From Eunapius fragilis (lineage: Eukaryota; Porifera; Demospongiae; Spongillida; Spongillidae): a stretch of 64,000 nucleotides of DNA. Below are positions 1-29,922 of the stretch, piece after piece; position 1 is the stretch's first letter, and each line of letters starts with the position of its first letter. The position numbers were made by a program, and so were the translations under genes. The notes below the pieces were generated by a model. The model was not told the DNA's origin, did not search any database, and saw only the letters and a program-made list of their open reading frames with translations. The stretch is taken from NCBI GenBank assembly GCA_963681505.1, contig OY811974.1, positions 2,496,511-2,560,510 on the forward strand. Reading direction: 5' to 3'.

Positions 1-1135
1 CGCTTCTACATATCTACCCACGTTTTATCTTTAGAGGTCTGTATGACACATAGGGCAACAGTCGCAACACACAGAAGTGTTTTCTACTTCATTTTCTATT
101 TAGAGAGCTTAATAATGAAGTCTCAAACAAACCTCATCTCCTTTGTTCAAACATGTGATGCTGAAATTATAAACTGTTTTAAGGCTAGCTTATTATGGGC
201 AGGTCCGTTTATTAGACATCGATGGGACATAGAAAGTGCTCAGCTAGTGAAGAAAACATCTCAGTAAAAACTGAATCCACTGAGGCCATGCTCATTTCAG
301 AGGAACCATTGAAGTTAGTTATTTCAGAGGAACCATTGAAGCCGGTAGAAAGTTAGCATGTCCGTGCTGCCGCGTAGCAAGGTTGAAGCATTACGTATTA
401 TTTGTATTTGTTCTTGAAGGTTGACTAAGCAGCAACTGTTCCCTTTTCAGAAAAGCTCAGTGTTAGTGGAATAAAACGAAAGTATGTATTGCGAAGCCCG
501 ACACCATGCACAATAAGTAATACAAAATACTCATTGACAGTCATCAGCAAGGAGATATTGTTATACCCAATTCATTTTTGGGCATAAGTTGTCTTGTCAA
601 CGGTTCAAAATATGTGAAGGATGCGCAATCCAAATTCGTATTTCTATTCCATCTGTGCTTGGTTTTCCCCCAGCATAAAACTTGCAAGTGGTGTACTTCA
701 ACATTTAAAAAATGGTATGTGGCGTCTTCTAATCCTGTAATTACTACCAATGTGTCCATCTTCTCTGCCCAAATAGTTACTACCAAAATTGTCCATTAAC
801 TTCTCTGCACAATGAAACAGATGTTTGAGTACAAACATGCTGATAACAGAATTTGTCATATTCTTAAAGGTTGCTACCACTGTGATGGAGAGGAATACGT
901 AACAGAGGAAAAGAACTCAACAGAGTCACATCTTTGTGTGCAAGTATAGTATGTAGCCCTTGAATTTTTTAACGTTGCTATGCTTTCTTTGTAACTCAGT
1001 GATTGAATTGCGCAGTGCAGAGGTGAGATTCATTGCCCAAGAGTGAAAAACGAACACTTCTTGAACTAGAAAGATGTTTAAAGATGACGTTTAAAATTAA
1101 AATTAATAAATTAATAATAATGGGCGGGGATAGAA

Positions 1136-1197
1136 TCGTACCCAGACCGGTGGCAGCGGTTGAGAGATTACATAACCATCAAAGTCTGGGTACGAAA
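1136..1197. repeat. Short inverted repeat with CGTACCCAGAC ends
   Basis: The stretch begins CGTACCCAGAC and ends with its exact reverse complement GTCTGGGTACG. The same CGTACCCAGACC motif recurs near 26705, 38637 and 60025, so it is likely the end sequence of a dispersed repeat family. Confidence 0.6.
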
Positions 1198-1350
1198 CTA
1201 TCGTATAAAGTAACCATGTTTGTGGTATTTTAGTACACTGCCATCGCTCACATAAGTGGCAAACCATAGCAATTCTTAGTAAAGAATACCAAAATGATGT
1301 AAATTGAAAAAGATACATACCATGGTAAAACACCAATTTTGTAGCATCTG

Positions 1351-1490
1351 CGTCGAATCAATTCTTGATTTTCGATTGATTTATCATTTAAATTCTGGTA
1401 CATAATGTTAACAGTTTGTACCAGGTATTTAAACATTTTGTACCAGAATGTAAGTGACAAATCAAATGAAAATCAAGGATTGATTCGACG
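1351..1490. repeat. MITE-like palindrome, 140 bp
   Basis: Two arms of about 50 nt face each other. The left begins CGTCGAATCAATTCTTGATT and the right ends with the near-perfect reverse complement, TGATTCGACG. Further in, both arms carry CTGGTACA or its complement. It would fold into a long hairpin. No coding sequence is present. Confidence 0.7.
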
Positions 1491-1762
1491 TTTTTTTTTA
1501 CTGTGGCGGTCAAGACTGTCCGCTGCAACACTGCCTCCAGCTCCTAGTGAACTAGTGCCTGCTTTGCATGATATCAAGGCCTGGGGAAAGTAATATCCAT
1601 GGTTTTGAAGAGACTCAAACCTTTGCACCGATAGCCGGTCATTTTGCAGTGGTGATTAGTGTCTATTGACCTGGGTGTCTCCCGTTTGTCTAGCAAGGGC
1701 GCGGGAAAAAAATTGGCAATTAGTCAGTTCAGCATTCCAGTGGCGATTAATAGTTTTGCCTA

Positions 1763-2017
1763 GTTGTACAAGTCCTTATCTGTTAGGGCCGAAGGTTCGA
1801 AACTCTCACGTCTTTGGCTGTCCTTGCAGCAGCAAATTCCAGCCCGCAAACCACCAGATATATGCATGTAACACGCTCCCAGACCCTATTTGAAATGTGC
1901 CGAATAGCGTAATAACCATGGGCCTATTTATAGCTAGGGTTACTGGGCAAGGACTCCACGTTGCTATTTAGAAGATTCTAAAAAGCTTTGGCTTGAACAG
2001 ATAAGGACTTGTACAAC
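1763..2017. repeat. Inverted repeat with 22-bp perfect arms
   Basis: The 22 bases at 1763-1784 reappear exactly as their reverse complement at 1996-2017 (AACAGATAAGGACTTGTACA then AC), with about 210 bp between. This is consistent with a small non-autonomous DNA transposon. I did not find a convincing target-site duplication. Confidence 0.55.
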
Positions 2018-2555
2018 GTGCATGGAGAAAGTATTAAACAATGGAAAGCTGAATTGCCTAATTGCAAACATTGTATTTTCTGTGCCCCTTGGTGGACAAA
2101 CATGCCTCGCAGGGGATACCCAGGTCCATAGACATTAAGAAGGCGGCATAATGTGGGTGTGAAGATTGTTTGTAGCGCAACAAATAGGCTAGGCGAGACT
2201 AAAGCCATAATGGTAAGCAGATAGGATATAATAGCTAGCGCTGTTAAAGCAAAACACGGTTTTGATCCTTTAACAGATGGTGAAAGCATTTTAAACTAAG
2301 GACAGTATAGATAAAATGAAAAAAGTAATGCTATATATATACACACACACCGATACCGAGTAAAATATAAAGCTACAACGTAATACGTCAATACAGTAAC
2401 GATATATATAGAAATTGTGGCCCTTACATTAGCTATGACTAAAGCGGTGCTACTTAAGCCTTCGTATAAGATAGAACAATGGGATCAATTGCATGGAGTA
2501 CATTATATGGGAGATTTGAGTCATTATTCCAAGCAGAAATAGCATCAAATGTTAC

Positions 2556-19708
<17,153 letters not shown>

Positions 19709-20900
19709 TGATATTAGAGCTATTTATTGTGGAGTATGAAACATCATTAATGATAGCATCCACATCCTATGGACATATGTGTTATTGCAAACTTAATATG
19801 CACAACTATAGAATAGAATGCATCACAAATATAAGGCAATTGTATTACAAACTATAAAATATGTGCAGTAAACATCATCACACTCATTCCTGCAACTCAA
19901 GGCAATATGGTAGCCATTTCAGCCATAACCCCCAAACACAAGGGCTGAGCTTTCATCTCCCCCGGGGCAGTATGCATTCTCTAGTTGACTCCAATAATAA
20001 ATTTGCTGTTTTGAATCATGATAAATGTTTTTCTTTTAAAATGTTTATTTCTCTTCAGTTTTTTTTACAATTGATGATGGTTTTTTCCACCCCAATTCCC
20101 TTGTCACTTGATGAGGTTTTTAAACCAATTATTCTCTGTGAGAACCTAGACATTGGAAATTATATGTATAACATTTAGGTCAGGCCTGGCGCCTGGCAAA
20201 CCAGTTTGGGTACTAGCAAACCTGATCTGACTGGTTTTAGGTTATAACTATTTAAGCAGATGTTATGGTGCATGGAGCGATTATTGTGTATCCTTAGAAT
20301 TGTGGAGTGATTCGATCCAGCAGTTGAAACTCTGCGCTGTGCGTGCGACTGACCACTTCCACTATGGGGGTACTACATTCTCAAGTTTTTAGCCCCTGTT
20401 ACTGCTTTCCCATTATCCCTCCTCTATGGGATGTCCAACACTACAAAAACAAAGGTATGAACTTCGTCTAGCTAATTTTTTGGTGTGGATGTAGGACACT
20501 ATTAGTTAAACAAAATCAGGTATGTCCTTCACACCAAGCCTGGAGTAAAGCGGTGTTAGAAAAGAAAAAGAAAAATCGAATACAAGGTACCTAGTTTGTA
20601 GAACTGTGCTTTAAACTTTTAGCCACCAGGAATACATAACCCTTTGTATGCCTGATATATCTATGTGTATTCTTACTGCACTGTAATGCGTGATATTGAA
20701 CATAGTGTCAATCAAATGGTAATTAGCCAAATCATGAATTATAAAATCCTGGTGAGGTGGTACTCCAAAATATGCAATCTGCACATTCAGAACTAACAAT
20801 CACATAGGGTAACTGCTGACATATATGCAGCCATGCACTAAACCAACATTTCACCTCTCCTACACTAAAAATGTGCAAAACCTATGGGAGTGCAGTTATA

Positions 20901-21080
20901 CTGCACACTAATTTGGATTTACAATGTATTTGCTATTAATCAAATGTGGTGCAAATGTGTTAGTAAATATATGACATCAACACTGTCGTAACTATATACT
21001 ATAGGAACATGTCACATATACAATATTTACAACACATTTGATTAATAGTAAATGCAATGTAAATCCAAATTATTATGCAG
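20901..21080. mobile_element. MITE with long terminal inverted repeats, copy 2
   Basis: Same family as 18264-18456. It begins CTGCACACTAATTTGGATTT and ends AAATCCAAATTATTATGCAG, with matching TAATCAAATGTG and CACATTTGATTA internal arms. It is 13 bp shorter than copy 1 and its middle differs. Flanks show no clear target duplication. Confidence 0.85.
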
Positions 21081-22639
21081 TGAGTGTTAACAGTTTGTGA
21101 CAGTGTCATGAGAACAGAGTGTCATGTATATGATTATGCCCTTGGCCTTTAGTGGGTTAAATACAACAATACTACTTTTGAACAGAAACTAAAAATGACT
21201 ACTATTACATGCAAGGAGTTGTATTTTTAATTTTGCTGGAATGCGCGGTAATAAAATTCGGAGTGTATCCACAAGAATAGCGGAGTGAGAGTCACCCAAT
21301 AGCGGAGTGATATCACTCAAGACTGTCACACCATTCCAAACGTTCACTTGTTAGAGTGATATCACACCACTGGTAAATTTTCGCGTGACCGTCACCCGAT
21401 TTTAATTGTCACTCCGAGCTACGAGGGGAGACGATAGATGGCCTTCACACGTTTGTATTTACTGTGAAACACAATGGTTTTGTGTTTTTTTTTTTTTTAA
21501 GATTCGCAAAAACTGTCCAGAAACTACACAGATCTGTCTCACAAATTTTCTTGCAAAGATATGAGCTTCTTCGAGGGTATTTATACCTCCAACTCAGTTT
21601 AGCTTTGCTATGGCAGTGCTGCTTGAAGATGTACAATTTGGATGAATTTCAGTGCTTCTTGGGCTCGCCCCGTACAATGACAGGGAAGCTTGCAGCGGTA
21701 TGTCCCGCACGCACCAATTCCCCTTAATTTTATCTTCGTACGCTTCTGCAGTGAGTACGATAAGATCCGCGACCCGAGATTGGCGGTATCATTCGAGTTT
21801 TTTAAATTACGCGTTTAAAAAAGAATATATAGGATCGTGACAGCGAAAACGAACCTAGTGGTTAGTGCATATTTTTAAAGTGTTCAAATAATTTCATATT
21901 CAAAGAGACACTCATGCCCTCAACAACTTCTTTCTTATAAATGCACTGGATATTAGTCTGTCCATCATGACGTTACTGTGGTTTAATTACGCGAACATTT
22001 TAATTGCACGCGTCAACTTTGATGCTCTTGGGGTTAGCGCTAGGTCCCCATGCACGACCCGATATACTTTTCTCGTGTCAAAAAATATTTTATAATATAT
22101 AACAAACACGCACAGCAATTGCTGTGAAAATGAGAAACTAGTAGTGAAATAGGGATGATGAAGGCAGAATGCTGAATTATGGCGGTGTTCACCTGCCAAG
22201 CTTCCATGGGTAAATATAGAACCACCAATTAAAATTTAAACAGCCGTTTCAGCCACATGCATGGCCGGTTAATATTCTTGTTTCCAAAGCTCCTTTTATA
22301 CGCAAACTTCTCCATTTACTCTAACGCCAAATCTATATAGGTTGAAATGAACACTGTCTCACAACATCAGGATAAGCGGATTATTGATGAAATTTTAGTA
22401 AATCCCTCGGCGCTTTGTGCGCTCCAGGCCCTAAGTACGTCACTACTGCGCACGGAATATTAGACAGGCCACCCTCTTGCAGGCTCTTGCATTGAACCTT
22501 GTGGACCAAGTTAGCGATCGCACCGGAGGTTATTCTACAACAAAGGGTAGTACATTTGCGATTCAATTCTACACGCCAGCCTGTACTACTTATACTGGAG
22601 GCTTTTTCACACGCCCGAAAGTCTTCATGTACGTGCCAT

Positions 22640-23100
22640 AGGTGTCTCTCAACCACAGGTGCGTCCCGGTGTTTATTGTGTCCTTGGTGTGTAGGTGTGT
22701 CTCCAATTCTGTGGGTGTGTCTCTGGTGTGAAGATAGGTCACTGTAATTGTGCAAATGTGTCTCTGATGTACAGATAATAGATATGTCGCTGGTGTATAT
22801 ATATAGGTGTGTCCCCGGCTCTGTAGGTGCATCCCTGGTGTGGAGGTGTGTTCCACACACCAGGCACACACCTACACACCAAGGAAACACCCACAGAACC
22901 GGGGACACACCTACACACCAAGGTGTGTCCGTAGTGTGTAGGGTACAGATGTGTTCCGGCCTGTCCCTGTTGTGCACGTGAGTCCCCAGTTCTGTGTCTA
23001 CTGTACTATCCTGGTGTATGGGTGTGTCGGTTTATACCTGTATCCTTGTTATGTGTAGGTGTACCTTTTTACACACCAGGGACACACTAGTGTTAAGGTG
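22640..23100. repeat. GT-rich minisatellite with internal palindrome
   Basis: Imperfect tandem units built on GGTGTGTC(T/C)C..GGTGTG, roughly 20-40 bp each. Inside it, about 22805-22921 is an inverted repeat: the GT-rich left arm (GGTGTGTCCCCGG) faces an AC-rich right arm (CCGGGGACACACC). The 198-codon minus-strand open frame here reflects this composition. Confidence 0.75.
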
Positions 23101-23623
23101 CAAGCTATGTACACTAGTCATCCATTTCCTTCATTGGAATTTACAACTGATATTACAACAGATGTTCATCAATCCTACTACATAGGACCACATACATGTA
23201 TGGCGAAGAATTCAAGTTACAGCTAATTCGACTCATGCAGATATGTAATTACAGGTCCACGACACTATTGTAAATCCTTAACGCGCGTTTGTCCTGGGAG
23301 TATAACACGTATTTCACAGCTGTGCAATTACTTGGATTTGTCACTTGCCTGCATTTGAACTGACAAGGACGAAGACGTATAAAGATGCACTTGCAGAATT
23401 AATTTCAACGCGAAGATCAACGTATAACTAATGGCGGTTGTATTATTCATAGTGAATTATCCGAAACAGCCAACGAGCAAGAGACATCGGTTTTTAAATG
23501 TCTGAATTTTATGTTGTGTACAGAGCTGACATGCCAACCTTCGACCCCACGCCTTCGGCGGTTTCTACCACGCTCTCACGTTTGAATTTTATATATTTTA
23601 GGCGTGAACATATTCAAACTTAT

Positions 23624-23883
23624 GCACCTATCATTGTTACGTGAGACCCCCCTCCCCTGGGGCGAAGTTGGGATTAGGTGGGGATTTGACGCGTGAATAT
23701 TATTACTGGCCACACATTTGACCATAGTCGGGCACGCGTTTGACCTTTTATCAGATCACGTAGTATAGACATTTGACCGGTTATTAACCCCCAACCAGGG
23801 GCAGTTTGCTTTAATAAAGGTCAAATCCCTCCCAATGCCCCAGGGAGGGGGGGGGGGGGGTCTCACGTAACAATGATAGGCGC
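23624..23883. repeat. Palindromic MITE-like element, 260 bp
   Basis: Starts GCACCTATCATTGTTACGTG and then a C-run with AGACCCCCC. It ends with the reverse complement: GGGGTCTCACGTAACAATGA then TAGGCGC. The interior is unrelated between arms. No coding sequence. Confidence 0.8.
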
Positions 23884-24990
23884 ATTACGGGCAAAAAAAT
23901 GGGTTACTTAATTAATGAACTCAAACGATTGCATGTTACGCATGTCTAATACAGTAAACTATTTAGATACTAGTACCAGTTAAATAAATATATAGACCAC
24001 ATTTGTTTTGATCCCATTGACATACGACATACGTGTGGGGTGAAAAACCCTACACCCCATAAGAAAATTTCCACAGAAACCGTAGCGAAAATTGTACTGA
24101 AACGAAGCCATTTTGGAAAAAGCTGTCATTCCTTGAGTCTAGGTTAATTGTTTGCTTCTAATGAACTTCGCACACTGAACTACGAGCAGTACCATTTTAA
24201 CTCCTAGCTCTGGAGTTCAACTATTTGTATGATGTTCTTAGTGCTTATGTTAGCACTTATTGTGTGATGGAACACTGAGATTTGCACACGCCTAAATTTT
24301 TATGCTAGCAATACCTCATTCAAATGCAGAAGAAGAAAGACTATTTAGTAAGATCAGGAAGCTTTTGAAATCGCCTGTCACTACATGCAATACTTCATCA
24401 GGGTAGATAATATATTATCTCTGTTCCGACAGAGTGATGTGGACGTCCACATTAATATTAGGCCGCATATCCAGCGAACCCTGCACCATACTCCTATACT
24501 AATCTGGAAGACATGTACAACTAGTACCCGCGAGGGTGGGAGAGGCGCGAACATATGAGTGGGGGTGGAAACATTCTGCAGAAAGGAATCATGTTTCGCA
24601 TAGGGACACACCTATACACCTGAGACACACATCAGGGCCATTCCCAAACTCCACAGGGACACAGTTTTTTTACGTACCGAGAGGAGAAAGGTGAAATATG
24701 GAACAGTAAGAGAATGGCCACGGAAATTAATTTTTTTTCTCTAAAAGCGCGTATTTTGTAATATGCAACCAATGTGAATCTCATGTGTCTTCGTTAGATA
24801 GTAAGGATAGGTACTCCGATTCTCATTTGTCCCTCGAGACGCATGTCACGTTATTAATCCATGAGCACATCCTGTACACTGCATCACGATAGAGAGAAAG
24901 AGACTACATCACTTCATCTGTGGACCTCGTCCGTGTATCAAAAATAGGTACATGTAGTGAAGGATCTTTGCATAAGGAGTTATGTCACGG

Positions 24991-25215
24991 CTGATTTTGT
25001 CCTATCCTGAAATGGTCCTAGAACCGTTTCAGGCAGCTTATTTTGGTCTGGCGGACTGAAACAGGCTCTGCCTGAAACGGTCCTAAGACCATTCTAGGCT
25101 GCTTATTTGTTCCCTAGTCTGCTCATTTTGGTCCTATGCCGCCGGACAGCCTGAAATAGACGCATGGGCAGGACCAAAATAGGCTGCCTACACGAGCACG
25201 TTGGTTCGTAAATTG
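24991..25215. repeat. Cluster of imperfect CCTGAAACGGTCCTA-type repeats
   Basis: Several short units in both orientations (CCTGAAATGGTCCTAGAACC, CCTGAAACGGTCCTAAGACC, TTTTGGTCCTATGCC, GGACCAAAATAGGCTGCC). It lies just where the two segmental copies differ, so it may be a transposon inserted in this copy. Confidence 0.55.
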
Positions 25216-25526
25216 GTCCGGTGGGCAGCGGCTTAAAAGCTCGTAGTTATTTCCACGGTCCTATATAATAGTCCAAGATATATTAATGAACATGTCAAGC
25301 TTTAAATGGTTTAAAAGTAATCAGTTTTATAAAGAAGTAAGTTAAGATTGATTATAGCTATTCGGATGCAGAATATTACATGACTCAAACTTTCTTTAAA
25401 AAAAAAAAAAAAAAAAAAACAAATACACATACTCCCAAGCACACTTACATACACATGTACAAACGGTTATAATTCTTCAAATATCGAATGCACACACCCA
25501 CACGCACGCATACGCCCCCCACCACA

Positions 25527-25538
25527 TACACACACACG

Positions 25539-25634
<96 letters not shown>
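25527..25634. repeat. (CA)n microsatellite
   Basis: Mostly pure CA dinucleotides with a CG-rich start (CGCGCGCG). Not coding. Confidence 0.95.
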
Positions 25635-25635
<1 letters not shown>

Positions 25636-26583
25636 GCATGCAACCCACCCAATAACACGCGCACGCTCCCGCGGACCCCCCCTCCCCGAACTCTAACACA
25701 GTACGACGCACCACGCGGTGGGTGAACTTTGTTTCCGCAGCCGATATTGTCTGTCATAGAGAAGCGAGTGAAGAGAACATGCATACATGCATTTGCATCT
25801 CTGGCCGGAAGACCCATGACGAATTGCAAATTGATGCAATATGAAGTTTGCCATCCATGGGTCAGTAATAAAATATAAAATTTTAAAAAGCAATCGTATG
25901 TACTTTTCTTAGTATGGGTCTTATCTGGCAGGCTCGAGAATGCTTAAATCTCCCCCATTCAGCTCCAGACGATTGTTTTCTGGCTCCGAATCTCTGGACG
26001 TAGATGGGATCAAAAAGTGACACGAAGGACCGAATCGAGCACTCAATTTCGGTCCGGCCGGACCTTTTCAGACTGCGCGTTTTGGTCCAACCGGACAAAA
26101 TCAGACGCGGACCGAAATATTTGTGACAGTTATCGGAGGAAGTGTTCCATGCACTGATAGATCTATATTTATTAACGAACACATGCATGTAACTCACGCG
26201 TCGATCTCAGTTCTGTACTTGAAATGGCCGGCGGCTGTATTTGAACTGATTGGGAACATGCATGCATTCCAGTAAATAGACTGAATTTGCATGCATGGCA
26301 GGTAAAAATTTTACTTCCTGTGCCAACAGTTAAAAAGAGAACGCGTGCGCGGCACAAATTAATATCACTTCAAAGTTATAGAATCATATACATTTGTCTC
26401 CTAAAGGAGTACAAACATTTCAAAACTGAATCCTATAACGACGGATACTTAAAACCAGTATAAAGAAATCATTATCTATGAGAAAGTTGGTGGCGTATAT
26501 AGGATTGGAAGACAATGGTGGTGTAAAAAGGAAGGAAACACACGAGTCAAACCTAATATACCTACATTGTCATCTGCATTTCA

Positions 26584-26687
<104 letters not shown>

Positions 26688-27763
26688 AATAAAAACATTA
26701 GTCTCGTACCCAGACCCTCTAACCACAGCTGCGGATGCCGATTCTAGTTATATTAGTCTTCTCATGATCATTAGTCTGGGGACCAGACCATATATGAGAA
26801 TAAGGGTTTTGTGCGAGGTGCCTCGCAGTACCGCAGGAATGTTAATTAACGTAATTGTTATTCCTGGCATTCTTTTTGTATGAATCCTTGACGATGTTTT
26901 CCATTAACGTATACATATATTATAATAACTGAAGTAAAGCACATGCAGCATCACAAAGGCAATGACAAGAAGGCTTGCTTCGTGTGTGATTTAGTAACTA
27001 GAATGCTAATTGTAAGAATTTTTTTGGCTGCGTGATGCCCACGTGGATGTAGATTGCGCAAGGGATACCGTATCAAGGAGTGCCACTATAGATGTATGCT
27101 CTCACGTGAAGTGCTTCCAATCCCTCTCTAAATAATCTATGGTTGTAGCACACACCCAACGGATACCAAAAATGGCAACTTTTTTTCTGTGTATCAAGTA
27201 TGCGCTCAAATTTGTCACAGATATGGTTCTGTACAATATATGTGACCACATATTTGTTCCGCGTCTGATTGGCACAGATTCTCTGTATATGGAACAAATA
27301 TGTAATTCATATTTTTTACTGACGATCACATATATGATTCAGTTGTGCTTCGCATATTTGTTCCAAAGCGGAGGGAGGGATCCAAAGGAACAAATACTAC
27401 GTTTTCAGTTAGGACTCAAGGAGGAGCAAATGGCTTATCGTACGTCGTATGCCATATGCTAGTTTGATGATATTGGCCAGGGCTAATTGTAAGAGGAGTC
27501 TTATCTCCAGCAATGGCGGCGTGCATACAAAGGTAGTGGGGTACTGCGCAAGGAGGAAGGTGAATTCGAAGTACTTGCATGTGGTGTGTTGTCTCAAACT
27601 GAAGAGTTGAAACGGCTATTGCATGATAAATACATTTTGTGATTTAAAAAGCAAAATTGTAATTCAGATCCTTTGCCTTGCCACCTATGCTGAAAGCAGG
27701 GGCCTCAAACTGCCATTCATACCATGACCACAAAGGCCACTCTCTTCTAATCATGTTCTGATA

Positions 27764-29922
27764 TAGGGTGTGTAACCGATTTTCAGGTTTTGTAGGTTAA
27801 TCGGTTATTCAGTCGCGATTACCTATTCGGTCGACTATGCGCTTTAATAGTAGAATAACAGGTTACCGATTTCAGAATTTCCTTTATAGTCGAAATAACC
27901 GATTCTGTTTTTCTTAGTCGCGATTAGTCGATATTCGTTTCCTTCATATGCAGAAATCGGTAGCAAATCGATTACTCCTTTTTATATGCCCTTCGCTTTT
28001 CCCTCCTGTGCAAAGGCATACTAACGGGTTAATTAATAGATAAAAAGAACCCATCAGTGCCCTCCCTCAATATACGCACAGTGGGCACGGCAATTTAAAT
28101 ACGTTCGCACTTTCTCTGCAGTATTGTACATGTTCACTCTTTTGCACAGGTGACAGGTGTCCAAATACTTCGATACACTGGTTCTTTTCCAGACGTTCGG
28201 TCATGGAGTTCTGATTATCGTACATGTCTCGATTGGCGGCTTTGTCACTGATATGCGTGACGCGGTGTTCCACCATGAGGCTTCAAGCTGGTACTGCTCA
28301 GTACTTATTGAATTGTATATTGTTGGCTTATAATTGCCAATTGTGGTGGATGGGAATGATTCATCTACGTGTTTTAGGTGACAGGATACCCTCCTGGATT
28401 TTGAAAAAAAAAAATCATACTAGCTGGTAGCCTGAGAGCATCTTAAAGGACCGTATCATTTTGACAGTTATTAGATGAGCAGTAAAAATTGTACAAATAT
28501 TCTAAGAATTAAACTTTATAATTGGTTTGTTGAAAACTGTAGTGCTTAAAAATCACCAAATTAGGAGGATAAATATGAAATAATATCTTCTTTCGTTTGG
28601 TGCATTCGTTTCGAAACGGAGCAGTAGGTTTGTGCCAAAGCTTATACTAACCATCATTTCAGGGTGAACTAATTGGGCTACACATGGATTACTCATGCTG
28701 GGCATTCCAGAACAGCTACTTTATCGTGAATACACGTTCGTCATTACTTAATTGTCCTTTTGGTGCTCGACAACGTTACTATCCTTTTCCGCAAATTTAC
28801 AGCAATTTTTTACAAAGTTACGCATCCCTGGACGCCATATTTGTACCTTGAAATTGAAATTTTATTAATAGATAGATTTTCGGTTTTCGGCTATTTAGAA
28901 AAAAGTAATTTATTTTGAAAACGAGGACAAGATATTTTCCTACACGTACGCTCTTCTTGGTGCTTAGCTCCTATCGTAATAATATGCTGAACACTTGATC
29001 ATAAGGTCTGTTGTCCTGAATGTACAGGAAAAAGAGTTTTTGCCGTTCGTATTTCAAGGTGCTCGTAAAACTAGCGGTGCTAGTGTTTCTGCGCGTTATT
29101 GAAATGCTATCAAGATGGCAGATCATAAACAATAAGTTGGATTCTCTCCGAATTATATACGGTACTTGAACAGAACTACCAATTGTTGATGTCGTATTTT
29201 AATAATTCAGACCTCAAAAATCATGGCGGACTCAAACTGCGCATGCGTGCGCGAATTACAAGATGGCGGATGCCAAATTTTAAGGCATTGCGCTCGGTTA
29301 AATACGTTACTTATCCAAATGATATCAAGGTGGCATATCTTAAACAATAAGGTGGATCTTACCAATTTTTTTCCAAAAAAAACCTCGTTATGGGTACAAC
29401 TACCTTAAGGCATTTTGGCGGCGGGGTGGACAAACTATTCATTTTCTATTTTATCTCAGTAAACCAAAACCTTACTTGTCCCGTACTTAGTACTGAGTGC
29501 GTTGGTAGTGGCGAACAAATAGCCACGTGTTTTTCGGTGAAAAAAAAAATGCTTGGCCATTGAATCATGGGTTTGGTGTAACATTGGCATGCACATCGTT
29601 CCCAGTCCCTGTTGCCTGTGGGTACTATCTATGTTGTCTTAAAGTTGGCGTAAGCAACTGATAAGCACTGAATAAAACTGGCTATGCATATACTTGTATT
29701 AGACTTGAGAAACTGTGATTTATCGTCCCATTATTTAAAAAAAATGACAAACCTGGAAAAACCTTGGTAATCGTTAGCAAATTAATAGTGCATTAATCGC
29801 CAAAATCGGTTTAATGTTTCTAATAACCGATTTGCAAGTTGCTATAAACCTGAAAAATCGATTGGACTTTTTTCATAGTCGAAATAATCGATTTTGATTT
29901 ATAAAAAAGGTTACACACCCTA
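27764..29922. mobile_element. Non-autonomous DNA transposon, hAT-like, 2.16 kb
   Basis: The ends are TAGGGTGTGTAACC and its exact complement GGTTACACACCCTA. The flanks are TTCTGATA on the left and TTCTGATG on the right, a 7-of-8 match and the expected length of a hAT target duplication. Subterminal regions repeat CGATT/AATCG motifs in both orientations (27770-27970 and 29780-29900), typical of transposase-binding subterminal repeats. I see no transposase inside, so it would depend on one encoded elsewhere. Confidence 0.75.

Larger units (their letters stand above)
1..2555. other. Left flank, no gene recognised
   Basis: I see no exon with domain similarity here. Gene A should continue leftwards from its last visible exon (2556-2711), but I find no EGF, SEA or transmembrane exon resembling the gene B tail in this stretch, so the 3' end of gene A is probably beyond the window or lost. 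The stretch holds three small inverted repeats (1136-1197, 1351-1490, 1763-2017), listed separately. A 103-codon open frame on the minus strand at 1978-2289 is hydrophobic but matches nothing I know and overlaps one of the inverted repeats. Confidence 0.5.

Noticed and set aside
1978-2289. 103-codon hydrophobic minus-strand open frame
   Set aside because: No recognisable family, no splice context with gene A, and it overlaps an inverted repeat.
22381-22977. 198-codon minus-strand open frame
   Set aside because: It consists mostly of minisatellite units (THLHT, DTPT repeats) plus unrelated sequence. No conserved domain.
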